Origin: Otis tarda
Lineage: Eukaryota; Chordata; Aves; Otidiformes; Otididae
NCBI GenBank assembly: GCA_026413225.1
Contig: CM048576.1
Coordinates: forward strand, 5,650,501 to 5,714,500
Direction: 5' to 3'
DNA length: 64,000 nucleotides
Made by a program: the position numbers and the translations under genes
Shown: positions 36,907-47,116 of the stretch, one piece after another
How the letters are laid out: each line of letters begins with the position of its first letter
Position numbering within the stretch: the first letter of the stretch is position 1
The notes under the pieces: generated by a model
Seen by the model: the letters and a program-made list of their open reading frames with translations, nothing else
What the model was told of the DNA's origin: nothing
Databases searched by the model: none

Positions 36907-39600
36907 TACAGAGCAGACAATACACATTTATAAGTACTTATGCCAGAGCACTTTGATAAAAGTCAGCCTCATCAATAATATATTAGATCATAAATGTACT
37001 CCTATAGGGTCGGAGGAAGGGATGGGAAAGTGTTTTTCTGACTGATTTAGATATGTCTGCCTCATCTCTGTGGGAGCTTTTATGTGCTCTGGGCCTATTA
37101 AAATCAAGTGCCAGTCACTGAAAGGGAGAGCTGTTATTTTTTTTTCTGGAACATTAGTGCTAGATGGCAGGGTATTCTCTTTTACGTTGCCTCTAATCTG
37201 GCTGCTCTGGATATGTCCTCACAATGAAGGTTTTGACCACATTTTTCACACATCTTCTCAAGTACACACTGCATTACAAAATGCCACCATTTCTCCCTTG
37301 GTTCACACCTCTCTACTCCTCGTGTGGAAATACTGGCCTGAGGAAGTGGGGAATTATTCAAGTATTGAGTCCTGACACCTTGTTTATTTCTCTGATTAAA
37401 AGCGTGATTTCTTGTGGGATTCCACCTTGCCAAGGCAATTTAGATTGATATTTACAAGAGATGGAAAGACAGCAAGGTTAAGAGTAGAGGGACCAAAACC
37501 CACCTGTGCAAGAATATATGGACACACTTTTGTCCCATGAGTCAGGGCGGATTTGTATAGGTTAAGTTTTTGTCACTGATGCTCATAAGGAGTTGTGAAG
37601 AGCTTTAGGTAAAAATGGTCTTGCCACGATCAGTAGAAGCCATACCTTTTAAGGGCTTCAGTAGCAGTTAAGCATCTGAGAATGAAAAGAACAGGGGAAA
37701 ATCAGCCACTTTGAGACACTCTAGTTCCCTGCCTCTCTCAAGAAGAGATTAATAATGACCTTGCTCATCATACTGTTCCCGAAGCTGGGACTGAGTGCAG
37801 AACAGCAGCATCTACCATTGGAGCTGAAACATAATCCGGGAACTCAAACTGAAGTACTTTATTTCCTCTGGACCAGTGTCTGGGCCCAAGTCTTCCGCCC
37901 ACAAGCAGCAGGTGGGCAGAAGAGTGTACAGAGAGTATACTTGTCTGTGTTGTGCACCTTTGCACAGGGAGCCATACGCCACCTAAGAAAATGGTGCCCT
38001 CATCAGAGTAAGCCCTCATCAGCCCTCATCTGGCTGAACTAGGAAAGCACTTGCATCAGGATTTCCAGACTCATGACACTCAAGATAGAAATCAACTATT
38101 TAAAATGTCTTTCTAATGGCAGTGATATATCAACAAGGCTTTGCTTTCTGCAGCTGAATCCTATGATTGATCATACAATTTCATTGCGCAAAAATCCATC
38201 TATATTCCTGAAGCAGTTTCTGCTAAGATAATACTTCAGTTATGTGGCCATCTATACCAATAAACTCTGGGGCTTACAGATCTATTGGAATCTTTACAAG
38301 GGATATGCCACAATGTTGTTGAGATAAATGACATCTTTCCAGTTTAAAGCATCGATTTCCAGACTTGAGGTATGTGCTTGTGGGTGGGATAGGAATATAC
38401 ATCAGAAAGACTAAATCAAAATGACCAGGATGAGTTGGGAGGAGCCGAAATACATGTTACTGTGACGATGGTTAGAGAGACTGTTTTTTTCATGATGGCT
38501 GTATTTAGGGTGTACGTATGGAAGATTCACTTGACTGTCCTTCAAAGAGGAAGAGTAGGTAATAGGAAACTGCCTGATTATGCACACTTGGTCTGTAAGG
38601 ACCCTGGGACACATCCCCAGCTGACTGTTGCCAGCCTGAGAAACATTAAAGAAATGTGTTTAGAAGAATCTGAGCTAAGGATGAGACTTTGGCTACGTGT
38701 ACATTAGCAATTAGTGCAGCCCAATGGCAGAGGATGTATAGTGGTGAGGACCCAATATCCGTATTACAAGCTTTGATGCCTTTTCTGCAGGCCAGTTCTA
38801 GTATGATCCCATTAACTGAATGCTCAGTAGGCGCCGCTATGCGTCATGAGGGTCCCCAGAGCACATTTTCCCATTCAGTTTCTTCTGAAAAGAGTTCAGG
38901 TTGCACGCTCCGTGAAAATGAGGGTATGTGCCTCAGAAGTGTGCTGCTCATCCGAACTATGATGCTAGCTGAAATGCTCCTTCTGTTTGAGGGAGGGAGG
39001 GAGAAAGAATTAAGTACTCACCCTTTCATGCCAAGGATTTTAAACCAGCTAGACCAGCTCTAGTTCTGTATTACTTCTCCTCCATGAGTGGAATCTCAAC
39101 AGCAGAAATTCCCCTACCTGAGAAAAGCATTTAGCAAGGAAAGGATATCCATTGCCTTCTTAACACACAGTGGCAGGATCACTAAAGATTCATTCCCTTA
39201 AAATATTTTTATATCCTTGGTGAAAGGTACATTACAAATACATAATTTAAACTAACAACCCATTAATCTACATGCCACAGCAAACTCACAAAGGTAAAGT
39301 ATTTATTATTTACCAACAATACATCTTCTTTGTTAACATCAGCAAGAGTAAGTGATGTTGTTCTCTTTCTGGTTTGCTGGGCAGTTAGGGAGTTAATGGG
39401 GCGAGGCAAGCAAATAGTCCATGAATCTTTCTTTAAAATAAAATAAAAAGACAGCATTGGTCTCGTGACATTTACTGCTCCTTCGGCATGGCAGAGATAA
39501 TGCAGTGGCTACTCCCATGAGCTGACCAAGAAGTCATCTGCAAAGCCAGGAAGGGGAGGCTCTGCTGCTACATTTCTGAAAAGCGGAGTCAATTTCTAGC
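36907..39600. other. Non-coding DNA, no gene recognised
   Basis: I see no gene. A short GGGAGGGAGGGAG purine run lies near 38.99 kb, with too few G runs for a confident quadruplex. Open frames at 37.0-38.0 and 38.4-39.06 kb overlap on both strands and show no family features. Confidence 0.6.
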
Positions 39601-39840
39601 TCCTGCATGGCCTTGTGTAAATTCGCCCACTTTTCACGTCCCTCCCTGGGAGAAGTGGCGATACGTGCACCATGGGCCATAAGGACTACGTGTGCCAGTG
39701 CAGCCTCGCTGCTAACGGCACTGTGCTCTCCCTGCGGACATCTGTCGCAGGCGCACTCTGGATGCTGTGAGCATCCTGGCCCTTCACCTTGCCTTTGGAC
39801 AGGACGGGTCAGCTGTGTGCCTTCCGAGACAGGAGTTGGA
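39601..39840. promoter_or_regulatory. Small CpG-enriched patch
   Basis: I count 12 CpG dinucleotides in these 240 bases in a GC-richer setting, while the surrounding kilobases have few. The patch is too short to meet usual CpG-island length criteria. Both strands are open here (97 codons on +, 110 on -), a usual side effect of GC-rich composition, and neither frame resembles a known protein. It could be a minor promoter, an enhancer, or a local GC-biased patch. Confidence 0.3.
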
Positions 39841-42781
39841 TCCTTCAGAGTTTTATTAGCATTCATTTTAAATAAATACCAGGAAGATGTTGTGTCCTAG
39901 ATTTTAGGTGTCAGCACGGAAGTTCTAAGCCATCAAGGCGGTTCATTAAATATCATGCTCCAAGACAATGGTCCTTTTCAGGTCGAGGACTGGGAAGTAC
40001 ATCTGTCAAAGCTACTATATTCAACACGTAATTTAAGTTCTAATAGAAAACCATAATGTGATTATATTCAGATACATTTTATTTTCTGCTCTTGTCTTTC
40101 ACACCTATTACTTTTTCAGACCCTAGTTAATTTTTTAATAGCAAAATCAATTTTCTCTAAGCAAAATTTCATTATCACAGAGTTCTCATTAAGAAGGTGT
40201 CTAATATAAAAAGCAAAGGATGGGAATGAGTACAGTGAAAATCATCACTGTAGTTTGCTTCCAGATTGGTTTGCACTCTGAAGAGATATCCAGTACTTGT
40301 ACAACAAATCGTGACCAGCACCTAATAAAAAATTTTGGGCATCTAATTTGTAGGTTCTTTCTTCATGTCATGTACTTTCCTATCACAGGAACAGAGAAGC
40401 AGAAGGGGCCTTTTATCCCATCATATTTTGAAATGGAGACTTAAAGTCTATATTTACAAACCATACATCTATTACTATCTGCAGATGTAAAAGAAAAGTT
40501 TAAAAGTGTTTTTCTTGCAATGCTAGTGCTAAATGCGGCACAGAAATGTATTTTTTAAATTTGATGAAATTAAGATCTTGGGATACATATATTTGACCTC
40601 CAAACTGGGTAACATGTCACTTTGACACAGGGCTGTTGTGAGTGTAATTCACTGTAGACACCCATTCATTCTGTGGTGGAGGCCATTTCAGCATTAAAAA
40701 TTTGGGCACAGAACCAAATGAAAATGAGATGGGCAAAGCTATGCTCTAAGAATCCAGAAATGCTATTAGAAAGCTAAGTACATAAGTGCTGCGCTTTTCA
40801 CTTTCTATCCCAAATGCTTCCTTATTTCCTACCATGCACATCTGCTCACAGTTTCCATGATTTGTGTATGTTTTATTTTTATTGACACTTGTGCAGAGGT
40901 CCTTGCTGAAATAAAGAAGATAATAAGAAATTATTGCCACGTTTATCACAGGTGTAAGCGTGAAACCTCAGTCATGACTTACTTCTCGCTACCCAAAAAA
41001 ATAAAGCTAATGCTTTCTCATTTTTGGAGCTTATTTGCATGATGTTTGAAGTTCCCTGTCAATACGGTTTTCTTCAATTCTCTCTAGGGCCAAGATAAGG
41101 TCAAACTAATTCCTCCTGCCTTTTCATCTCAGCGTTATCTTGCTGGAGTTAAGGCAAAGGCAAATGTTACGGTCTCATGATTTTACTTTACTTAAAAGAC
41201 AATCTTTGCCATGTCTTCCAGACTACCACAAATTGTTATTACAAAAATGTTGATACAGTAATGCAATGAGAGTGATCTGAATTTGAGGACTCAGTGTAGC
41301 GTCTGTGAACCACAGCTCAGGAACCATTCAGCTAGTTAGTCCAGACACAGTATCATCAGCGCCCGTAATTCGGCTCCCTGCTAAATGATCTATCTAAGCA
41401 AAGTCCCTCACCCAACATTTGAAATGAGCTGTATTTCCTTGTCAATGAAATTCTTCATGAAGAGTCATGTCCCTCAGAAATCCTCAAATATAAGCCATCT
41501 TACTAAAATAAATGATTAGCAAACTCTCTCTCCCTCCCACACTACAAGCACTCTATTAAGCAAATGAAATAGAGGCCTTCAGGGTCTCTCCCTTTTTATT
41601 CTTCCTTGTGATTGACTGCCTAATAAAAAAAGATATTAAGTGGATATAAATTGTATACAGGTCCATCTAAATGCCAAACCGTTATAACTACAACAATAAA
41701 GAAGGGCCGTATTTTTGTGGAGTGTTTAAAAATAGCGTGCATATGCACTGAGACTCTTCCAACTCCACTGTTTCCTCCCAAGTCAACAAGCTGCCAGGAG
41801 ATCTGGCCACCCCCAGCTCCCGCTTGTATGTGTATACTAATGCTGGCAGCTCCCTACACAGAACTCGGTCCCTCTTGCTTTTCATGTGCAGGATTCAGCA
41901 TTTTCAGGGATCAAAATTAAAAGCAACACTATAAACAAATCTTCAGCAAGGGAATTTTGGTCCTAGATCTTGCTGCAAAACAGGGATGTTTTTTGTTACT
42001 GGTAGCATTTCTGCTCCTATGATCTCATTCAGTTTTTCTAGAAATGAGGACAATTCAGCAAACTGAACAACATTAGCAAGGCTTAATATGCTTTACAGTT
42101 CTGGCAGCTCAGAGGGCTACTTTAAAACAAACAAAAAAAGTAGGTACAGAGGATTCCATGTGTCCAAAGTCCAAAAGTTAAAGCCAGCATCCATCACGAT
42201 GTGTCTGCCTGCAAACACATTTGCATTTGGAAAAAAAAAAAAATCATCAATATCATCCTGGAGCCATGTATTTATAAGGGCACATCACAGTTCATTTTGT
42301 CTTATTTGCACAGGCTCTATCCTGCCTGGTGACTGAGAATCCTTAATATGATAGAAAGGGCTCTGTTCATTATATTTACCATTGCCTGTATTGTGGAAAT
42401 GAGTTTTTTGCCTCTTCTATAAAACATATATTTCATAAAACTATTAGTAAATCATTATCAGATTCCACCTAAAAATGGAAAATATTTTCCAGTAACTGAC
42501 TGAATCCAGTAATAAATTTTGGAGGGAGAAGTCACTGACCTTTAGAATAAAATCCAACACCTCTACTTCTCTGGAATTCCATTCCGAGGTTGTCTGCAGC
42601 AGGGGACCTAAGGCTACTGCCTAAGAACTGCTGAGCATGGAAGATTTTGCTCTCAAGCCCACTCACCCCAACACCCCTGGTTGTATCTGACAGTCAAGAT
42701 GACAAAGCTACTCTTGTCAGTACCTTAAATGCTGGATTATTGCTCTTGTCTCTTTTCACTAAAGCTTGTCTTTTCTTTTAG
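39841..42781. other. Non-coding DNA, no gene recognised
   Basis: The stretch is AT-rich, and the part at 40.02-40.20 kb has the texture of a conserved non-coding element. An A-run lies at 42230-42242. No gene, RNA or known repeat was recognised. Confidence 0.6.
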
Positions 42782-42938
42782 GCTGTTGAAGCTACAAATC
42801 AATTGCAGAAATAATGCCTCTGCCTATATAATGGCTAATGGAAAGTTAGTAGAATGGAAAAGTTTTACTGAGCTAATGAGCAACACGCATCCGTCCCTAC
42901 TGCATACAAAGATTAGCGTGCGGGGAGCAATAATGGAA
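42782..42938 (+). other. Weak candidate exon with open frame
   Basis: The acceptor-like CTTGTCTTTTCTTTTAG ends at 42781, and a donor-like GAA|GTACGG follows at 42938/42939. The reading frame that runs through (from 42729) stays open across the whole interval and on to 43034. The peptide has no recognisable domain. The donor is weak (GTACGG). An antisense frame of 62 codons overlaps. I consider a coding exon unlikely but record the combination. Confidence 0.12.
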
Positions 42939-43003
42939 GTACGGACACAGAAGTTCTCCTTCAAAATAGAAGCAACTTTTCCTATTATTCCTGTTGTTAT
43001 TAT

Positions 43004-43019
43004 AGCATGCATGCATGCT
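43004..43019. repeat. Perfect 16-bp GCATGC palindrome
   Basis: AGCATGCATGCATGCT equals its own reverse complement. It is an alternating purine-pyrimidine run (apart from the ends) with overlapping GCATG words, which in RNA are the binding motif of RBFOX splicing regulators. About one perfect 16-bp palindrome is expected by chance in a window of this size. Confidence 0.8.
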
Positions 43020-44394
43020 GCTGACCCACGCTAAGCGTTTCATAAAAATAAACTTGTGGTCTGAAAATATGCCAAGTTACCTTCTCACTCTGCTTCAGAG
43101 AAGACTTTGGCTGTTATGCTTGGAGACACATGTATAGCTCACTCATTGTAATTTCATTAAGGCTGCAGAATCTTGTTATCAATTCCTCATTTAGTGCAAT
43201 TCAGAGAAAAACATCACTTAGGCTAAAATCAAGAGAACTTTTTTCTCTGTTCTTTTTATTGGTAACTTTCCAATTAGAGTTCACAGTTCAACTCAAGCTG
43301 TTTGACTGAGTGCTTGTTCATCTGTAACAGATCAGTCTGCTGATGAGCGTATCCCCACTGGGGAAAGAGCTTCCAAGAAAGGCACTGCTGGAGACAATCA
43401 TTCATAGAAATGACTCAAAAAGGTCGTTTTGGCTAAATACCATCTCATAAACGAAAACTGTGATCATCCCACACTACTCCTATATCTGGTCCTAAGGACC
43501 CAGCCTCCATGAGCAAGGAGGTATCTTTCCCATTCTTTTAGGGGCTCAGCCTGAGGCACTTAATACAGAGTTTAGTAGCTAATAGCTTTTCAGGGAATCT
43601 TAAGATAGTTCAGATCCTCTTGGAAAGGGCCTTCCTGTGAATATAGGCAAAGGTTAGTTCTATAACTGAGGTGTAGGATGGAGGAAAAGAAGAACAAAAC
43701 AAACATAAAAAGTTAAGCTTATCAATGTTCTTGCCTCATAGGAGATAGTCTACAGTCTGCTAAGACAAATGGTTTTGTTCTAAAGAATAAAGCATAGCTT
43801 TGCTTTAGTATGCTACTGTTGCTGTCTCCTGGTATTTCTTACGTGGTTTACAGGAAACTCAGCCTGTCTTCATATACCTCCTGAAGTCTGCAGATTATTT
43901 GTCCTACTGATTTGACCTAGGTAGAAGCTCAGGCATGTAAAAAGTAAATGTCTCCCAAGGCTAGAATCAAAAATGGTTTTGAAACATAGAAGCTCATGGA
44001 TCTGAGGCAGATAGCTTTCTCTTATGAAAAGACAGACCACTTGAAGCTCCCATTATCGCCCCTTGACGAACTGTGGATGGTTTCTATGTTTAGCCGCAGA
44101 GGAAATGAGGCATCTAGCTATGGATTAAGTCTAGACTGTGGCTTGCATCCAGCAGCATTGAGATCCAAGGAGTACAGTTGAAAGAGAGCCTTGGCTAGAA
44201 TCCAGAAGAATTGGCTTAGATTCCCCTTATAAGGCATTTTTTAATTCTTTCTGGACAACTTACAGATTTAGATGCAAACAGGCTAACAGCAACTCTAATT
44301 CCTCTATACCACATTACACATTCATGGGGACATCCTGCGTCCTCCTAGACAGCTAAGTTATTTTGAGGAAGGAGCTTCTTTTTCTTCTCCATGT
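43020..44394. other. Non-coding DNA, no gene recognised
   Basis: No gene is recognised. The part from about 44191 (GGCTAGAATCCAGAAGAATT) resembles the 5' part of a MIR element and may belong with the tail annotated at 44395, separated by unrelated sequence. Confidence 0.55.
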
Positions 44395-44495
44395 CTGTAT
44401 TTGTTTACCTGTAAGATGAAAACATCATTAATGCACTTTGCAAAGCACCTAAGATGTCCTGGTGAAACATGCTCTAGTAGAGTCAGGTATTAATA
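44395..44495 (+). mobile_element. CORE-SINE/MIR tail relic
   Basis: TTTACCTGTAAGATGAAAAC is followed by CTTTGCAAAGCACCTAAGATG, CCTGGTGAAACATGCTCTAG and GTATTAATA. This matches the order of the sauropsid MIR tail. There a CCCATCTGTAAAATGGGG segment precedes CTTTGTAAAGCGCTTTGAGATCC, then GGATGAAAGGCGCTATAG and a GTATTATTATTA end. It is diverged but colinear over about 100 bases. The head may lie at about 44191. Confidence 0.6.
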
Positions 44496-45033
44496 TGGAA
44501 CTGAAATACAACTACCAGATCATTCTTGCATTAGGAGTCAGTTGTTAAGTTTTGGTTGTACATCCTCCTTTTCAGATAACTTAGGTTTTGTCTGTTTCTA
44601 GCAAAATTACTGAAGAGCTACTCCAGAAAAACATAGTCTGAATAAGCAAATGTTCTGCCTAGTGTGATGGCAGCATCCACAACAAATTTGAAAAAAAAGA
44701 AATTAAATAATCACAAGCAAGGCAAACTCCAGGGTCTCTACAAAAGCTGTTTTTTAATAAAACATTATCCCCTCGGGAAATTAATTTGTATGCTTAATTG
44801 GTTCAGAGAAATAATCTTCAGCATGATCCCTTAAGGACTTTGCCATAATCTTCTTTTATTATTCCATGCTTGCTGATAAGACCCAGAGCATTTCCTGCTC
44901 ACTTTTGGGATCGATATATAGCAATGTTCTTGTTTCTTTTGGATTGAATTGCCACAGAGTCAAAGGTGATATGTTGGTCAGAGATGTTTGTTTCAGCTAA
45001 CTCAGCAGAAACTTGCAATGGAAGAACATGTGG
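44496..45033. other. Non-coding DNA between two SINE relics
   Basis: AT-rich DNA with homeodomain-type words around 44.75-44.88 kb. The texture is compatible with a conserved non-coding element. No gene is recognised. Confidence 0.5.
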
Positions 45034-45178
45034 TCAGATCAGAGAGCCTGAGGGGGTCTTGGCTCCATTTTTGCCACTGACAGATTAGGGTATCATAGAC
45101 AAGTCACTCTCTCCCTGTTTTCACATTTGCTAAAAAAAGGGTAATCGTTCTGGATGTAACTCACTTCTTTGTAGGGGG
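45034..45178 (+). mobile_element. MIR (CORE-SINE) relic
   Basis: This is colinear with the MIR consensus over about 145 bases. The segments, in order, are GGGGTCTTGGCTCCATTTTTG and CCACTGACAGATTAGGG, then ATAGACAAGTCACTCTCTCC, CTGTTTTCACATTTGC, AAAAAAAGGGTAATCG and CTCACTTCTTTGTAGGG. The matching MIR landmarks are CTGGGTTCnATTCCCAGCTC, TGCCACTGAC, GGGCAAGTCACTT, TGCCTCAGTTTCCCC, AAAATGGGGATAAT and CCTCCTTTGTA. This is the clearest SINE in the window. It is ancient and inactive. Confidence 0.75.
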
Positions 45179-46373
45179 GCCAGCACAAAACTGAAGACCC
45201 ACTTAAGCTCTCTCATAAATCCACGTACTGTCTCTCTGTCTCAAAGACAATTTCACCAAGTCTGCTTCCCCGGGACGTTGCGAGATGGGGGATTTGCTGC
45301 CATGTGGCAGCTGTGCTGTTTTAACTGAGCATAAACTATCGCACCAGTTCAGTTAAACAAGCTCCAGTTGTCCACAGCATTGCTGCTGGCTTAAAGTTGG
45401 CTTCTGTTGTTTCACCAAACAAGGCTGCAGTCAAAGCTCTTCAGAGAGATCCGTCTCTGTCAGCGAGCGTGCTGCCGCAGCAGGTGCCCAGTACCAACCC
45501 GGTATCAGAGAGTGAGGCCTTCAGATCTGCAGGCAAGGTGCTCTAGGCAAGCACTCCCTAACCTGCTTCCGAAGAAGCCAGCTGTGTGAGCTCAGGTCAT
45601 CAGTTCAGTCGGTCTAAGCCCCAGCAGCTGATTTTGCCTGTAGCAGTATAGGCAGAGTTACATAAACTGCCCTGCTGCAGACTAACAGGCTGCTGCCTCC
45701 AGCGGAGTGCTACTGGAAAAGCGCAGGGGCAAGGAAGTCCTCCAGCTGGCAGAAAGGTTTACAGAGTGAGTATCTGTTTGACGGTGTCTGCTATTGTTTT
45801 AAACTCTGTTTGATAGCAATTTACATTGCATTTGTGTGAATAAGATGAAATGATATCAAGTCAGTTTAAATCTCTGTAGAATTTTCGTATGTGCGCAGTT
45901 GTTCCAGTTTGCCTAGACAGCAAAGATGCCCAGATAACTCAACTACATTTGCATGTCATCCAGATCTTGATTTTTCTTTGTGATGTGCTTTGAGGTCTGC
46001 TTTCAGAAGCTCTAAAATGTACAGCGTTTTTCAGAAGTACAGACTATTTTATTTAGGTTCATAATTGAATTTGTTTATTTTGCAATATCACATTAGTAAG
46101 CAGTTGCTAATAAAAAGGTAAAAGCAGGTAATAAAAACCTAAATTCTCCAAGGAGGGTTAAAATTCAGATAGTCAGTAACAGGAGCGGACCTGCGTTGTC
46201 AAACACAATGTTCAGTGTGTTTCTTTCTCTGGATGATGATATGGAAATTGAAAGATTAATCATGCTCCATTCTAACTAAACTAATAATCTGCACACCAGA
46301 TGCATAGCCCACTGGTTACCTCATTCATTGTCAAAAAGGCTTACCTAGTCATTTGATAAAAACTGGGGTTTGG
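45179..46373. other. Non-coding DNA with an imperfect inverted repeat
   Basis: At 45318-45358, GTTTTAACTGA and TCAGTTAAAC face each other across about 20 bases. An inverted TTAAC/GTTAA plus CACCAGTT arrangement is also typical of old amniote MITE-like repeats, so this could be a remnant of one. The 45.4-45.75 kb part is GC-richer but has no gene features. Confidence 0.5.
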
Positions 46374-46455
46374 CATTTATGTACATAAATGGGGCTAGGT
46401 TTACCTTCCAATGTTTAATAAAGATCAGCTGTGGAGAACATAAAGTGTGACGTCA
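46374..46455. promoter_or_regulatory. 18-bp perfect palindrome followed by a consensus CRE
   Basis: CATTTATGTACATAAATG (46374-46391) is a perfect 18-bp palindrome. At 46448-46455 lies TGACGTCA, the full consensus cAMP response element bound by CREB/ATF. Between them are AT-rich words (AATAAAGATC) and an E-box-like CAGCTG. The neighbouring 46.2-46.7 kb stretch has the texture of a vertebrate conserved non-coding element. The motifs are seen; enhancer function is inference. Confidence 0.35.
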
Positions 46456-47092
46456 AGGAAAATAATCCCAGAATGCATTGCATAGCATAGCTTTGTATTT
46501 ACTGAGTAACACTTATTTTCTGGAATAAGCTTAGCAAATTCCTTTCCAGTTTTTATTATTGCACTGGTACCTGGAGGCATGAGCCAGGGTTTAAGGCCTC
46601 ATTGTGCAAGGTGCTGGTCAAACATATGTAACAAGTAGGTAATACGCAGAGGGCAATTCTGATATCAGTCAAATTCATTTAAGAACATCAGCAGTGCCAA
46701 GCATCTACTTTTCCTTAGAGCTGATGAAAGTTCGGAATTTCCACTTACAAAAAAAAAAATAATTAATCAAAATCTATACGATTTCTTTAAAAACAAAGAA
46801 AATGTTCTGCCAAAACAGAAAAAAAACTTTCTTCCTCAAGTATTTTGGCCCCACTACATTTGTAATTCCATAGCTGCCAATCAGTGGAAGGCAGTAGGTG
46901 CTTGCAAACCCCACCCTCTGACTTCAGAGGGTTTTGCTCAGAAATTTTGATGCAATAAAGCTGCAGATAAAAGAAATCAATTTTTCTGTAAATGAAACTG
47001 CAAGACTCGTAATTTTAGTGATTACAAGTTTTCAACAATGTAAGGAAAAGGAAACAGAATGATACAAGTCTGAGCCTAAGAGGAATATTATC
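46456..47092. other. Non-coding DNA, enhancer-like texture
   Basis: AT-rich unique sequence with A runs near 46.75 and 46.83 kb. An 8-bp-arm hairpin, CCCTCTGA/TCAGAGGG, lies at 46914-46931. No gene is recognised. Confidence 0.5.
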
Positions 47093-47116
47093 TTTTTTTT
47101 TTTTTTTTTTTTTTTT
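47093..47116. repeat. Poly(T) tract, 24 bases
   Basis: An uninterrupted run of 24 T, the longest homopolymer in the window. It may be simple sequence or the poly(A) tail of a minus-strand retrocopy. The minus-strand sequence that would precede such a tail (47117 and rightward) has an open frame (47330-47115) but no AATAAA near the tail, no recognised parent gene, and no target-site duplication that I could find. Confidence 0.85.

Noticed and set aside
43398..43440. CATAGAAATGACTCAAAAAGGTC as a minus-strand CR1 tail.
   Set aside because: The expected TTGGAAGGGACC and ATCTAGTCCAACC blocks do not follow.
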